NCBI GenBank assembly: GCA_016195265.1
Contig: JACPZW010000085.1
Span: 49,996-113,995 of the forward strand
DNA length: 64,000 nucleotides
Direction: 5' to 3'
Source of the DNA: Acidobacteriota bacterium
Lineage (GTDB): Bacteria > Acidobacteriota > Vicinamibacteria > Vicinamibacterales > CAVVIG01
Part shown: one piece after another, positions 33,724-41,724 of the stretch
How positions within the stretch are numbered: the stretch's first letter is position 1
How the letters are laid out: each line of letters starts with the position of its first letter
The notes under the pieces: generated by a model
Told to the model about the DNA's origin: nothing
Database searches by the model: none
The model's input: the letters and a program-made list of their open reading frames with translations, nothing else
Program-made: the position numbers and the translations under genes

Positions 33724-33854
33724 GCCACAGAGATCACCGAGACACAGAGGCGCGCCTGGAAATTCGGCGCCAGCCGAATATGAGCCGCGCGCTGCCTGTG
33801 GTGATGCCGATTCTTACGTTCTTTCTTATCTCTGTGCCTCCGTGCCTCTGTGGC
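33724..33854. repeat. Imperfect inverted repeat of CCACAGAG type
   Basis: GCCACAGAGATCACCGAGAC with ACAGAGG (33724-33750) is roughly complementary to the segment ending GTGCCTCTGTGGC (33827-33854), with about 75 bases between. The ribokinase stop codon abuts the right arm. A related CCACGGAGGACACGGAGG pair lies at 50847-50941. Neither resembles the REPs. Confidence 0.6.
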
Positions 33855-34799
33855 TTATTTCTCTTGGTCCGTACGTTTAATCCATTCGCGTTCGAAATCG
33901 GCGCGGCTCCAGAACGACTTCTGCGTTCCGACGGCCGTGGTCGACAGCGCCGCGTAGAGATTCGCGCGGCGCACGGCCTCGCGCTCCTCGCAACCCTCGA
34001 CGAGAAACGTCGCGAAGCTGCCGATGAACGCGTCGCCCGCGCCGGTCGTGTCCTTCGCGTCGACCTTGAACGCGGGCACGAGCACGGCGCCCTCGTCTTC
34101 GGACGCGAGCATCGCGCCCCGGTGGCCCAGGGTCAGAATCACGCGGTCGATCCCGCGCTCGATGAGCGAGCGCGCGCACTGCTCGGCCTCGCGATCGCTG
34201 CGCACCGGCATCCCGGTCAGCGCCTCCGCCTCGCTTTCGTTCGGGATGAAATAGTCGACGCCGCTCAGCAGATCGAGATCGATGGGCGTCGCCGGCGCCG
34301 GATTGACGATGACGCGGATCCCGCGCGCCTGCGCCACGCGCACGGCGTAGGCGACCGTCTCGAGCGGAATCTCGAACTGCAGCACGACGCAGTCGGCGGT
34401 TTCGAGAATCGGCGCGGCGTCGTCGACGTCGCGCGGCATCAGCCGATCGTTGGCGCCTTTGACGACGATGATCCGGTTCTGGCCGGCCGAATCGACGAAA
34501 ATCGGCGCCACGCCGCTCGAGACATCGCGCAGCACGCGCACGTGCGTCGCGTTGATGCCGAGCGTCGCGAAATTCTTCACCGTCGCCTCGCCGAACAGAT
34601 CGTGACCGACGCGCGCGACCATCGACACGTCGGCGCCGCAGCGCTGCGCCGCGACCGCCTGGTTCGCGCCCTTGCCGCCGAAGCCCAGATCGAACCGCTT
34701 GCCGAACATCGTCTCGCCGGGATTGGGAAACCGATCGGTGAACGTCGTCAGATCGACGTTGCAGCTTCCGATGACGACGATGCGCGCGGGTTTCGTCAT
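33855..34799 (-). CDS. rbsK: Ribokinase (PfkB family)
   Basis: 314 residues, the usual length. It phosphorylates ribose to ribose 5-phosphate with ATP. Evidence: N-terminal IVVIGSCNVDLTTFTDRFPN, the substrate-binding GFGGKGANQAVAAQRCGAD, the PfkB signature and catalytic base in KDTTGAGDAFIGSFATFL, and PNESEAEALTG. It follows the nucleoside hydrolase gene on the same strand, with a REP cluster between them. Together they would convert nucleosides to free base and ribose 5-phosphate. Confidence 0.93.
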   Translation of the reverse strand: MTKPARIVVIGSCNVDLTTFTDRFPNPGETMFGKRFDLGFGGKGANQAVAAQRCGADVSMVARVGHDLFGEATVKNFATLGINATHVRVLRDVSSGVAPIFVDSAGQNRIIVVKGANDRLMPRDVDDAAPILETADCVVLQFEIPLETVAYAVRVAQARGIRVIVNPAPATPIDLDLLSGVDYFIPNESEAEALTGMPVRSDREAEQCARSLIERGIDRVILTLGHRGAMLASEDEGAVLVPAFKVDAKDTTGAGDAFIGSFATFLVEGCEEREAVRRANLYAALSTTAVGTQKSFWSRADFEREWIKRTDQEK

Positions 34800-34828
34800 G
34801 ATTTGCAGGGCGGGGCCTTACATGATCT

Positions 34829-34932
34829 GTAGGGCGGGTCCTTTTGGACCCGCCAGAATCAGCCGGGTCCAAAAGGACCCGGCCTACGTACCGTACCGTC
34901 TGACATGCCGGGTCCAAAAGGACCCGGCCTAC
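34829..34932. repeat. REPIN plus third REP between nucleoside hydrolase and ribokinase
   Basis: Forward REP 34829-34854, inverse REP 34862-34887 and a second inverse REP 34907-34932, each with CTAC/GTAG ends. A partial GGGCGGGGCC copy begins near 34806. The TAG of the last element (34929-34931, minus strand) terminates the nucleoside hydrolase gene. Confidence 0.88.
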
Positions 34933-35990
34933 TTGGCAACTCGCTCAACGAACAGCCGCATGAACCTGGCGTTGTCGATGTCGTACTGCACGTCGATCGT
35001 GCGCGCGCCCTCGGCGCCGGGCCACACTTCTGCGCCGCCGACCGACACGCCGTAGTTGATCCCGTGCGTCGCGTCGACGTCCACGACCATCCGCTTCGTC
35101 TTCACGAGGGTCGGATCGACGAGGCTGGCGGCGGCGACTTCGTCGTACATGTGCGGATGAAAGTCGGGATTGCTCTCGTAGCGCGGCCGCATCTGCGCGT
35201 CGATCAGCCTGGTGATCGGCGTGACCGACGCGGTCAGCGCGCGGAACGACTCGCGGTCGAACGACGTGCGCACGGACACGTTCAGCGGCGACAACACGAT
35301 CGGGATGCCGGATCGCAGCACGATGCGCGCGGCCTCGGGGTCCACCCAGAAATTGAACTCGGCGTTCGGCGTGATGTTGCCGCCCCCGTCGGGCAGCGAC
35401 GCAATCGCGCCGCCCATGATCATGATGCGCTTCACGGCCCTCGCGAACGCCGGCTGCTGCTGGATCGCGGTCGCGACGTTGGTCAGCGGCCCGATCGCCA
35501 GAATCTCGATTTGCCCGGGGCGCGCCATCACGGTGCGCGCCATGAACTCCGCGGCGGGCATCGGCTCCAGCGCCTTCTTCGCGAACCCGCCCGGCGGCGC
35601 CGGCGCTGGGTCGTCCGACCACCACTTCCCGTAATGCGACGTCGCGAACGTATCTTTTTCGTGTGCGAGCGGACGTCTCGCGCCGCCGTAGACCTTCACG
35701 TCCCCGCGCGTCGCGATCTCGAGCATCCGCAGGACGTCCGCATTCGCGCGCGCCAGGTTGTAGTTGCCGGCGACGGTCGTGATGCCGACGATGTCCAGCT
35801 CGGGTGAGTTGAGAGCAAAGGCAAGAGCGAGACCGTCGTCCTGAGGCGGGAGGGCGAAGTCCGTGTCGAAAATGATGTGGTGGGCGGCCGCGGGCTGGCT
35901 GCGCACCGTCGGCACGGCCATGACGATCATCGCGGCAAGCGTGACGAGGACAGCGGCGCCTCGAGTCGTTCGGCCTGCGGGCTGCGACAT
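34929..35990 (-). CDS. Exported inosine-uridine nucleoside hydrolase
   Basis: 353 residues from the ATG at 35990, which directly follows the PIN gene stop. A signal peptide (AAVLVTLAAMIVMAVPTVRS) precedes the hydrolase. IIFDTDFALPPQDDGLALAF matches the calcium-binding DTDxxxDDxxA motif with a short insertion. IEILAIGPLTNVATAI and EFNFWVDPEAARIVLRSGIP are family strands. It hydrolyses nucleosides to base and ribose, probably in the periplasm. The stop codon is the TAG of a REP. Confidence 0.88.
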   Translation of the reverse strand: MSQPAGRTTRGAAVLVTLAAMIVMAVPTVRSQPAAAHHIIFDTDFALPPQDDGLALAFALNSPELDIVGITTVAGNYNLARANADVLRMLEIATRGDVKVYGGARRPLAHEKDTFATSHYGKWWSDDPAPAPPGGFAKKALEPMPAAEFMARTVMARPGQIEILAIGPLTNVATAIQQQPAFARAVKRIMIMGGAIASLPDGGGNITPNAEFNFWVDPEAARIVLRSGIPIVLSPLNVSVRTSFDRESFRALTASVTPITRLIDAQMRPRYESNPDFHPHMYDEVAAASLVDPTLVKTKRMVVDVDATHGINYGVSVGGAEVWPGAEGARTIDVQYDIDNARFMRLFVERVAK

Positions 35991-35995
35991 GAAAG

Positions 35996-36505
35996 TCACG
36001 GCGAATGTCGTTGCCGAGTCGACATTAGTTCTGGACAGAGGAACTGAACTCGAACGCCGTTCTTCAGAAGCGCGTCGCGATGGTTCCACCAGTCCGAGTC
36101 TGAGGCGTTAACAACGAGAGGGTTCACACCGCTCGCAATCGCCACGGCGACGAACTTGCGATCGTTCGTGTCGAAGGCCGTCAAATCTGGGTCGTCTGGG
36201 AACTCCGCGAATCCACCGTGCTCATTGTCGGTCGGTGTGACTGCAACCTTGACGCAATGCCGCGGGTTAGCCTGATTATTCCACAACCATTTGAAGAATG
36301 CGTCGCCAGGTCCCGGTTGACCAGCGTGCTTCAGGTATCGCTGGTACTCGTCGAGGATTAGTTGCAAATTGTCCAACAAGATACGTTTCCGCTTCTGCGT
36401 CGCCAAGAGTTCGACGATGCAAGCTTGAACGCAACCGGGGCCGGGATGACTCCCACCGTTCGCGACAATAGGCACATTCGTATCGATCACCACTGCAGGG
36501 CTCAC
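35996..36505 (-). CDS. PIN-domain nuclease paired with DUF3696 ATPase
   Basis: 169 residues, GTG start overlapping the ATPase stop in GTGA. The PIN fold is visible: VVIDTNVPIVANG (first Asp), LLDNLQLILDEYQRYLKHAG (Glu), and FDTNDRKFVAVAIASGVNP (last acidic pair). PIN domains are metal-dependent RNases, often toxins. There is no antitoxin-like small gene; the adjacent AAA-type ATPase may be its regulator. Base composition is lower in GC than the flanking metabolic genes. The gene ends 5 bases before the nucleoside hydrolase start. Confidence 0.8.
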   Translation of the reverse strand: MSPAVVIDTNVPIVANGGSHPGPGCVQACIVELLATQKRKRILLDNLQLILDEYQRYLKHAGQPGPGDAFFKWLWNNQANPRHCVKVAVTPTDNEHGGFAEFPDDPDLTAFDTNDRKFVAVAIASGVNPLVVNASDSDWWNHRDALLKNGVRVQFLCPELMSTRQRHSP

Positions 36506-37878
36506 CTACGGCTCTTCTCCTGCCTTTTGAACACAGCCTGACTCATGGCGGCGATTTCACCAAGTTCATCGCCGAAAAAATCTTCCGGCCAGTTGCTGAT
36601 GTTCCCGAAGATGTCCAGAGCGAGCGGTGTCAATTTCGACTCGCCCGCGTCCGTGGCACAGAAATACAACGCGGCCTGATCCGCGTCCAAAGTTTCTTCA
36701 GCGACACGGCGCTGAAGTCGTTTCAGAAGGTGCTCGCTGTGGCTTTCGAGAATGATCTGGATCCTTCGAGTTTTCATCGCATCGACGAAGACATCGGCCA
36801 AGCCGGCTTGCACTCTGGGGTGGAGATGTATCTCTGGTTGTTCGAGAAGCAACGTAGACCCTTCGGGCGCGTAGTAGCAGAGAGTTAGCACCGGCAGGAT
36901 CTGCGAAACGCCGAAGCCAACATCCGTTATCAGGACCTCGGCGGCCCTTGCATGACGTTTGACCCAGACTTGGAACAGCTTGCCACCCTTCGTAATGGAT
37001 CGAACTTCGAAGCTGTGGATGAGCCCGAGTTCCTGCAGCCAAGCAGCCACACGCTCTTCAAGCGTCTGGCGTTTGTGACCGCGCCCGAGCGAGAACGTGA
37101 CGCCGGCCTCTCGTGAGGCGAGGAGAGCGTCAACAACTTTCTCGCCGCGGCGGCCCATATCTGCTGGCCGGCCCCCGACCCACGAGTACTGGCGCTTTGG
37201 ATAGTCTCGCAACGGTCCTAAGTAGGAAATGCCGGAGAACAACTGTTCGAAGGCGAGCTCGAAGTCAGAGAGGAAGCCCGCATTTTGATAATAGGCGCGG
37301 ACTTGATCGGGGAAACCGTAACATTTGGCTGGGGGCGGCAACTCCCACGGACGACCAACGCTGCGCACGAAGTCAAACGACTCGGCTGTTTCAAAGAGTT
37401 CGTACTTCTTCCCACTCGCCACGGGACGCATTCCAAACTCGGTCCCGGCAAAACCGTACGCCATCGACTTCACTGCGGCTCGCCCCGAGCCCTGATCTCC
37501 GTTACCCTGCCACGCAATCTCGGTTCTGAATCTGATCGACTCGGACTCGAAGAGCACTCCCTTCTTCTGCGCCGGATCATCGACGCTCAGTGCGGCCGGC
37601 AGTCTCCATGCAAACCGGACGCTAAGCGCGCGCGACAATTCGTGGGCGAATAGCAGTTCTTGAAACGTGCCGAGCTCTACTAAACTTCGATCATCGCCAA
37701 GATTGAGAACCTGAGCGCGGTCAGAAGACTCTGCCGTCTGTTTGAGCAGAAGCAACACTTGGAGCAAGCTGGTCTTACCAGAACTATTGCTCCCAAACAG
37801 GGCCGTGATCGGCGCCAACCGTACTTGACCCGTATCCCGCCAAGCCTTGAAGTTTTGGAATTCCAGTTCAGTGATCAT
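36502..37878 (-). CDS. AAA (SMC/OLD-like) ATPase with DUF3696 C-terminus
   Basis: 458 residues from MITELEFQNFKAWRD at 37878; the upstream extension is GC-rich and not credible. Walker A is FGSNSSGKTSLLQVLLLLKQ (about 30-40). Near 340 the signature LITDVGFGVSQILPVL is followed by Walker B STLLLEQPEIHLHPRVQAGL and ILESHSEHLLKRLQRRVAEE, the layout of predicted ABC-type ATPases in COG4938/DUF3696. Such ATPases occur in phage-defence and restriction-like gene pairs. It lies in an overlapping unit with the PIN gene. Confidence 0.83.
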   Translation of the reverse strand: MITELEFQNFKAWRDTGQVRLAPITALFGSNSSGKTSLLQVLLLLKQTAESSDRAQVLNLGDDRSLVELGTFQELLFAHELSRALSVRFAWRLPAALSVDDPAQKKGVLFESESIRFRTEIAWQGNGDQGSGRAAVKSMAYGFAGTEFGMRPVASGKKYELFETAESFDFVRSVGRPWELPPPAKCYGFPDQVRAYYQNAGFLSDFELAFEQLFSGISYLGPLRDYPKRQYSWVGGRPADMGRRGEKVVDALLASREAGVTFSLGRGHKRQTLEERVAAWLQELGLIHSFEVRSITKGGKLFQVWVKRHARAAEVLITDVGFGVSQILPVLTLCYYAPEGSTLLLEQPEIHLHPRVQAGLADVFVDAMKTRRIQIILESHSEHLLKRLQRRVAEETLDADQAALYFCATDAGESKLTPLALDIFGNISNWPEDFFGDELGEIAAMSQAVFKRQEKSRR

Positions 37879-38040
37879 TTGGACATCCCGGATGGTACCG
37901 CCCGCGACATCTGACGCGCTGGCTGGCCAGTCGTGCGACGTCGAGGCACGCGGGGCGACGCGTCGCCTCGCCATTTCTTCAGCGAGCCGCGCGTAGATCG
38001 CATGTCAACGAGAGTCTATCACCGGCTACAATGCCGGCCC

Positions 38041-39021
38041 ATGTTCCTTCCGCATGGCTTCGGCATGGCGCTGGCGATGACGGTCACGAGCACCCTCTGC
38101 TGGGGCTCGTGGGCCAACACGTACAAACTAACGCGCGGCTATCGCTTCGAGCTCTTCTACTGGGACTACGCGATCGGCATCGTGCTGGTGTCGCTCGCGT
38201 GGGCGCTGACGCTCGGATCGACGGGTGGCAGTGGCGCCGGGTTTCTCGCGAACGTGGCCAATGCCGACCTCAGCAACATCGTCTACGCGCTCATCGGCGG
38301 ACTGATTTTCAACATCGCGAACCTGCTGCTCGTCGCCGCGATCGAAATGGCCGGCCTCGCGGTCGCGTTTCCGCTGGCGATCGGCATTGCGCTGGTCGTC
38401 GGCGTCGTCCTGAGCTATGCGATCGAGCCGCGCGGCAACCCTCTCGTCCTCGCGTGCGGCGTCGCGCTGGCGATCGTCGCGGTCATCTTCGACGGCAAGG
38501 CGTACGGCGCGCTCAAGGCCGGCTCGCCCGTCTCGCGCAAGAGCATCATCGTCTGCATCGTCTCCGGGCTCCTGATGGGATCGTTTGCGCCCTTCGTCAC
38601 GCGCGCGCTGACGGCCGGTCACGCCCTCGGGCCGTACAGCATCGCCGTGTTCTTCACGACCGGCGCGCTGCTGTCGTGCTTCGTCGTCAACGTGTACTTC
38701 ATGAAGCGCCCGCTCGTCGGCGCGCCTGTCGACTTCTCAGGCTTCGCCGCGGCGCGGCCGGCCGATCATCTGCTCGGCGTGCTGGGCGGATTCGTGTGGG
38801 GCACCGGGACCGTGTTCAATTTCGTCGCGGCTGGCTTCCTGGGCGTGGCGATCTCGTACGCGATCGGTCAAGCGGCGCCGATGGTCGCGGCCGTCTGGGG
38901 CGTGGCCGTCTGGCACGAGTTCCGTGGCGCGCCATCGCGCGCGTGGACGTACCTCGTGCTCATGTTCGTCGCCTACGCCGCCGCGCTCGCGGTTCTCGCG
39001 ACCGCGTACGGCGCGGCGTAG
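38041..39021 (+). CDS. Ureide-permease-like/GRP-type transporter
   Basis: 326 residues with ten predicted transmembrane helices. MTVTSTLCWGSWANTYKLTR and the following YRFELFYWDYAIGIVL are characteristic of the ureide permease family (plant UPS-like; bacterial members are poorly studied). The start ATG at 38041 was chosen over in-frame upstream options because the hydrophobic segment begins there. Next to a nucleoside hydrolase and ribokinase, import of a nucleoside, nucleobase or ribose is the most likely role. It is divergent from the ATPase across 162 bases. Confidence 0.78.
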   Translation: MFLPHGFGMALAMTVTSTLCWGSWANTYKLTRGYRFELFYWDYAIGIVLVSLAWALTLGSTGGSGAGFLANVANADLSNIVYALIGGLIFNIANLLLVAAIEMAGLAVAFPLAIGIALVVGVVLSYAIEPRGNPLVLACGVALAIVAVIFDGKAYGALKAGSPVSRKSIIVCIVSGLLMGSFAPFVTRALTAGHALGPYSIAVFFTTGALLSCFVVNVYFMKRPLVGAPVDFSGFAAARPADHLLGVLGGFVWGTGTVFNFVAAGFLGVAISYAIGQAAPMVAAVWGVAVWHEFRGAPSRAWTYLVLMFVAYAAALAVLATAYGAA

Positions 39022-39043
39022 ATTGCAGAACGCTTGCCTGCCG

Positions 39044-39096
39044 CCTTCGCGCCTCTGGCGCTTCGGCGAGCCTCGCCGTAGCCTTGGCGGAGGCGG
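39044..39096. repeat. Double-hairpin element (CCGCCTTCGC ... CGCCGTAGCC type)
   Basis: CCGCCTTCGCGCCTCTGGCG with CTTCGGCGA forms one hairpin and CGCCGTAGCCTTGGCGGAGG with CGG (39074-39096) a second. The latter 23 bases are identical to 43206-43228, where the element sits inside a REP loop. Here it stands alone between convergent genes. Confidence 0.75.
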
Positions 39097-39108
39097 GAAC
39101 AGCTCGCG

Positions 39109-40155
39109 CTACTTCTTCACGTACTTCTTCATGTCGCGCGGGCCGACTTCGGCGCCGTACACGTTGCCCTGACGATCCACCGCGACGCCCTCCGACGTGC
39201 TCGATCCACCCGTCGGCTTCGGATCGGGAATGAACGCGATCACCTTGCCGTCCTTGACGCTGCCGATACGGATGCCGCGCTTGACGCCCGGGTTGTAGCC
39301 GTAGTCGCCCGGCTTGTTGTCTTCCCGCGACTCCGAGTCCGTCACGTACAGCATGTCGTTGCGATCGATGAAGACGCCGCTCGGCCGTCCGAACTGCTTC
39401 CAGGACACGAGCAGCTTCCCGTCCTGATCGAACACCTGGACGCGGTTGTTCGTCCGGTCGCCGACATACAGGTGTCCGCGTGAATCCATCGCGAGCGCGT
39501 GCGGCCCCTCGAGCTCGGCGTCCCCGCCGCCGTGCGTGCCCCACGTCTTCACGAACTTCCCGTTCTTGTCGAACTTGACGATGCGCGCGTTGGTCTGCGG
39601 GCCGTGGCCGTCGGCGACGAAGATGCTGCCGTTGGGCGCAACGAAGACATCCGACGGCTGATTGAACGTGTCCGGTCCATTACCGGCCACGCCGGGCTTG
39701 CCGAGCGTCATCAGCACCTTGCCGTCCGGACTGAACTTGTAAACGACCTGGCCCTTGCCGTTCGGCGGAGTCACGCCGTGATCGGTCACCCAGACGTTGC
39801 CGTCCTTGTCGACGCCGATGCCGTGCGGGAAATTGAACATGCCTGCGCCGAAGCTCGTGATCAGCTTGCCGGACGTGTCGAAGTGGAGGATCGGCGCCAC
39901 GGTCGACGTCGCGCAGGAATTCGCGCCGCACCGGTCGTACGCCCAGATCGTGCCGTCGGGCGCTCTGTCGACGCCGGCGGTCGATCCCCATTTGCGTCCG
40001 TCGGGAAGCTGTCCCCAGCTGACGCCGGGCTGATACGGATTGGGCTCGTCGTTTTTCGGCGCGTAGCTCGGTTGCGCAGCGACCGCGCGGGCGAGGGTCA
40101 GCGAGGCGAGGAACACGAGGAACGCACGGAACGTGGATCGAGTGGTCTGCGGCAT
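39109..40155 (-). CDS. Secreted NHL-repeat beta-propeller protein
   Basis: 348 residues with a signal peptide (FLVFLASLTLARAVAAQP). NHL blades: NFPHGIGVDKDGNVWVTDHG, QPSDVFVAPNGSIFVADGHG, GPHALAMDSRGHLYVGDRTN, RPSGVFIDRNDMLYVTDSES and TSEGVAVDRQGNVYGAEVGP. It resembles the protein at 14989-16122 in overall plan. Related propellers include peptidyl-hydroxyglycine amidating lyases, but activity is not inferable. The metallophosphoesterase gene lies upstream on the same strand, 21 bases away. Confidence 0.82.
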   Translation of the reverse strand: MPQTTRSTFRAFLVFLASLTLARAVAAQPSYAPKNDEPNPYQPGVSWGQLPDGRKWGSTAGVDRAPDGTIWAYDRCGANSCATSTVAPILHFDTSGKLITSFGAGMFNFPHGIGVDKDGNVWVTDHGVTPPNGKGQVVYKFSPDGKVLMTLGKPGVAGNGPDTFNQPSDVFVAPNGSIFVADGHGPQTNARIVKFDKNGKFVKTWGTHGGGDAELEGPHALAMDSRGHLYVGDRTNNRVQVFDQDGKLLVSWKQFGRPSGVFIDRNDMLYVTDSESREDNKPGDYGYNPGVKRGIRIGSVKDGKVIAFIPDPKPTGGSSTSEGVAVDRQGNVYGAEVGPRDMKKYVKK

Positions 40156-40176
40156 GACTCCTCCTTCAATCGATGA

Positions 40177-41394
40177 TCAGCTGACCTTGTGCGTCGCCAG
40201 CGTGACCGTCGTCGTGTTGGCGACGCGCGCTTTACCTGACGGCAGCAGCGCCATGAACTCACACTTGATCTTGATGGCGCTGACGGTCACACGCAGAAAC
40301 CCGAACGTCTTGTCGTCGAAATACTTGAGCGTGAGCTGATTGCCCTTCGCGTCTGTCCCGGTCACGCCTGGTTTCGGTTTGGCGCCACTCATTCCCTTCT
40401 TGAAGCCGGACAGATTGAAGTACCCGCCATTGCCCACGACGATGTACGGGATTTCGCGGCCGTCGGCCTTCATCTTTCGCGTGTAGCGCTCGTAGAGATG
40501 CGAGTGGCCCGACAGCGCGAGGTCCGGCCAGACGCCGGTCTGCTGGCATGCACTGTCGAGGTCGCGCAGCATGCCCGGGCTCGGCACGTGCTGCGAGCTG
40601 CCGGTGAACGGCGGATGGTGCGTCGCGAGGATCAGCGCGCGCGGGTGGCCTTTCTTCCGCTCGTCCGCCAGCTCCTTCAATCGATCGATCAGGAACGTCA
40701 CCTGTTCGTTGCCGACGATCGATCCGCTGATCATGCCCTCGGTCGCGCCCTCGCTCGTGTTCGAGTACAGCCCGATGATGCGGGCGAACGGCGTGTCCAG
40801 CGCGAAGTAGACGCCCGGCTGCGTCATCGTCGTGCGCGCGATGCCGCCGGCGACGCTGTTCTTCCCGGGCGCCGTCGTGCAGAAATTATTGACGAACGCT
40901 TCGAGCGAGAACTTGACGGGCTCGCCGGTGAACGTCACCGCGTCGTGGTTGCCGGGAATCGCGAAGATCGGCGCGTCGTAGTTGCGGTACGGATCGTAGA
41001 ACTGGTCGTAGTAGTACTTGTCCTGCCCGAAGTAATAGACGACGTCGCCGAGGTGATAGAAGAAGGCGGGCCGGTTCTTCGCCGGCGTCTTGCCGTGGAG
41101 ATCCGCGGCCATCGCGTCGGCGACGGCGAACTGGCTCGCCGGTTGTTTGATCCCGCCCGTGTCGCCGACCGAGTGAAAGACGAGCTGTCCGGCGGTCTGA
41201 ATCTGCGCGACGGCGGCCGCGCCCAGAACGTCCTCAAGCGTCATCACCGGCGGCGTCTTCCACGGCGGCGGGATCTTTTCGGGCCTCGCGTTGGTGAAGG
41301 CGTTCGAGTCCGCGAAGACGTCCTTTGGATCGAACGTGTCGAAGTTGTCGGGCGACGACTTCGGATCGGCGAAGACGAATCCGTGAGCGGCCAT
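40177..41394 (-). CDS. Metallophosphoesterase (calcineurin-like)
   Basis: 405 residues from the ATG at 41394, preceded by CGAGG; the frame is open to 43431 only as antisense of the aminotransferase. The phosphoesterase metal motifs are present: HSVGDTGG, FYHLGDVVYYFGQ (GDxxY), AIPGNHDAV (GNHD), LATHHPPFTG and LSGHSHLYER (GHxH). This is the purple-acid-phosphatase/calcineurin fold with a dinuclear metal centre. No export signal is visible, which is unusual for this subgroup. The substrate is unknown. Confidence 0.88.
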   Translation of the reverse strand: MAAHGFVFADPKSSPDNFDTFDPKDVFADSNAFTNARPEKIPPPWKTPPVMTLEDVLGAAAVAQIQTAGQLVFHSVGDTGGIKQPASQFAVADAMAADLHGKTPAKNRPAFFYHLGDVVYYFGQDKYYYDQFYDPYRNYDAPIFAIPGNHDAVTFTGEPVKFSLEAFVNNFCTTAPGKNSVAGGIARTTMTQPGVYFALDTPFARIIGLYSNTSEGATEGMISGSIVGNEQVTFLIDRLKELADERKKGHPRALILATHHPPFTGSSQHVPSPGMLRDLDSACQQTGVWPDLALSGHSHLYERYTRKMKADGREIPYIVVGNGGYFNLSGFKKGMSGAKPKPGVTGTDAKGNQLTLKYFDDKTFGFLRVTVSAIKIKCEFMALLPSGKARVANTTTVTLATHKVS

Positions 41395-41724
41395 GGCGCA
41401 CCTCGCGTCCGGACTATACTGCACGGATGCGCACCTCCCTGTTGCCGCTTGCATTAGTCCCTGAACGACACCGGCGCTGCCGTCGCGCGCTCTGAACACG
41501 CGGGGCGGGCCGGAGCGGATTGACGGCTTTTCCGCCGGGTTTTGCGGCCTTGAAATTCGTGTCACCGTATGTCTCTGGCCCCGTGGAAGCCCGGATTTCC
41601 AGCCTTCGCGCGGGCTCCATCGCTGGGGAATAAAACTTTCGTCACGGCACGCGCCGCGGGTGTAGCATCTGCGTGTTTCTGGATCGCAAAAAACTCTGTC
41701 CGCAAGTACGAGGGAGCACAACGA
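41395..41724. other. 330-bp divergent intergenic region
   Basis: It lies between the metallophosphoesterase and aminotransferase starts, so both promoters should be here. TATAGT on the minus strand near 41416-41421 is a plausible -10 for the phosphoesterase gene, without a good -35. The AT-rich patch GGGAATAAAACTTTCGTCAC near 41625-41645 may hold the other promoter. I see no gene, RNA or repeat. Confidence 0.35.
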
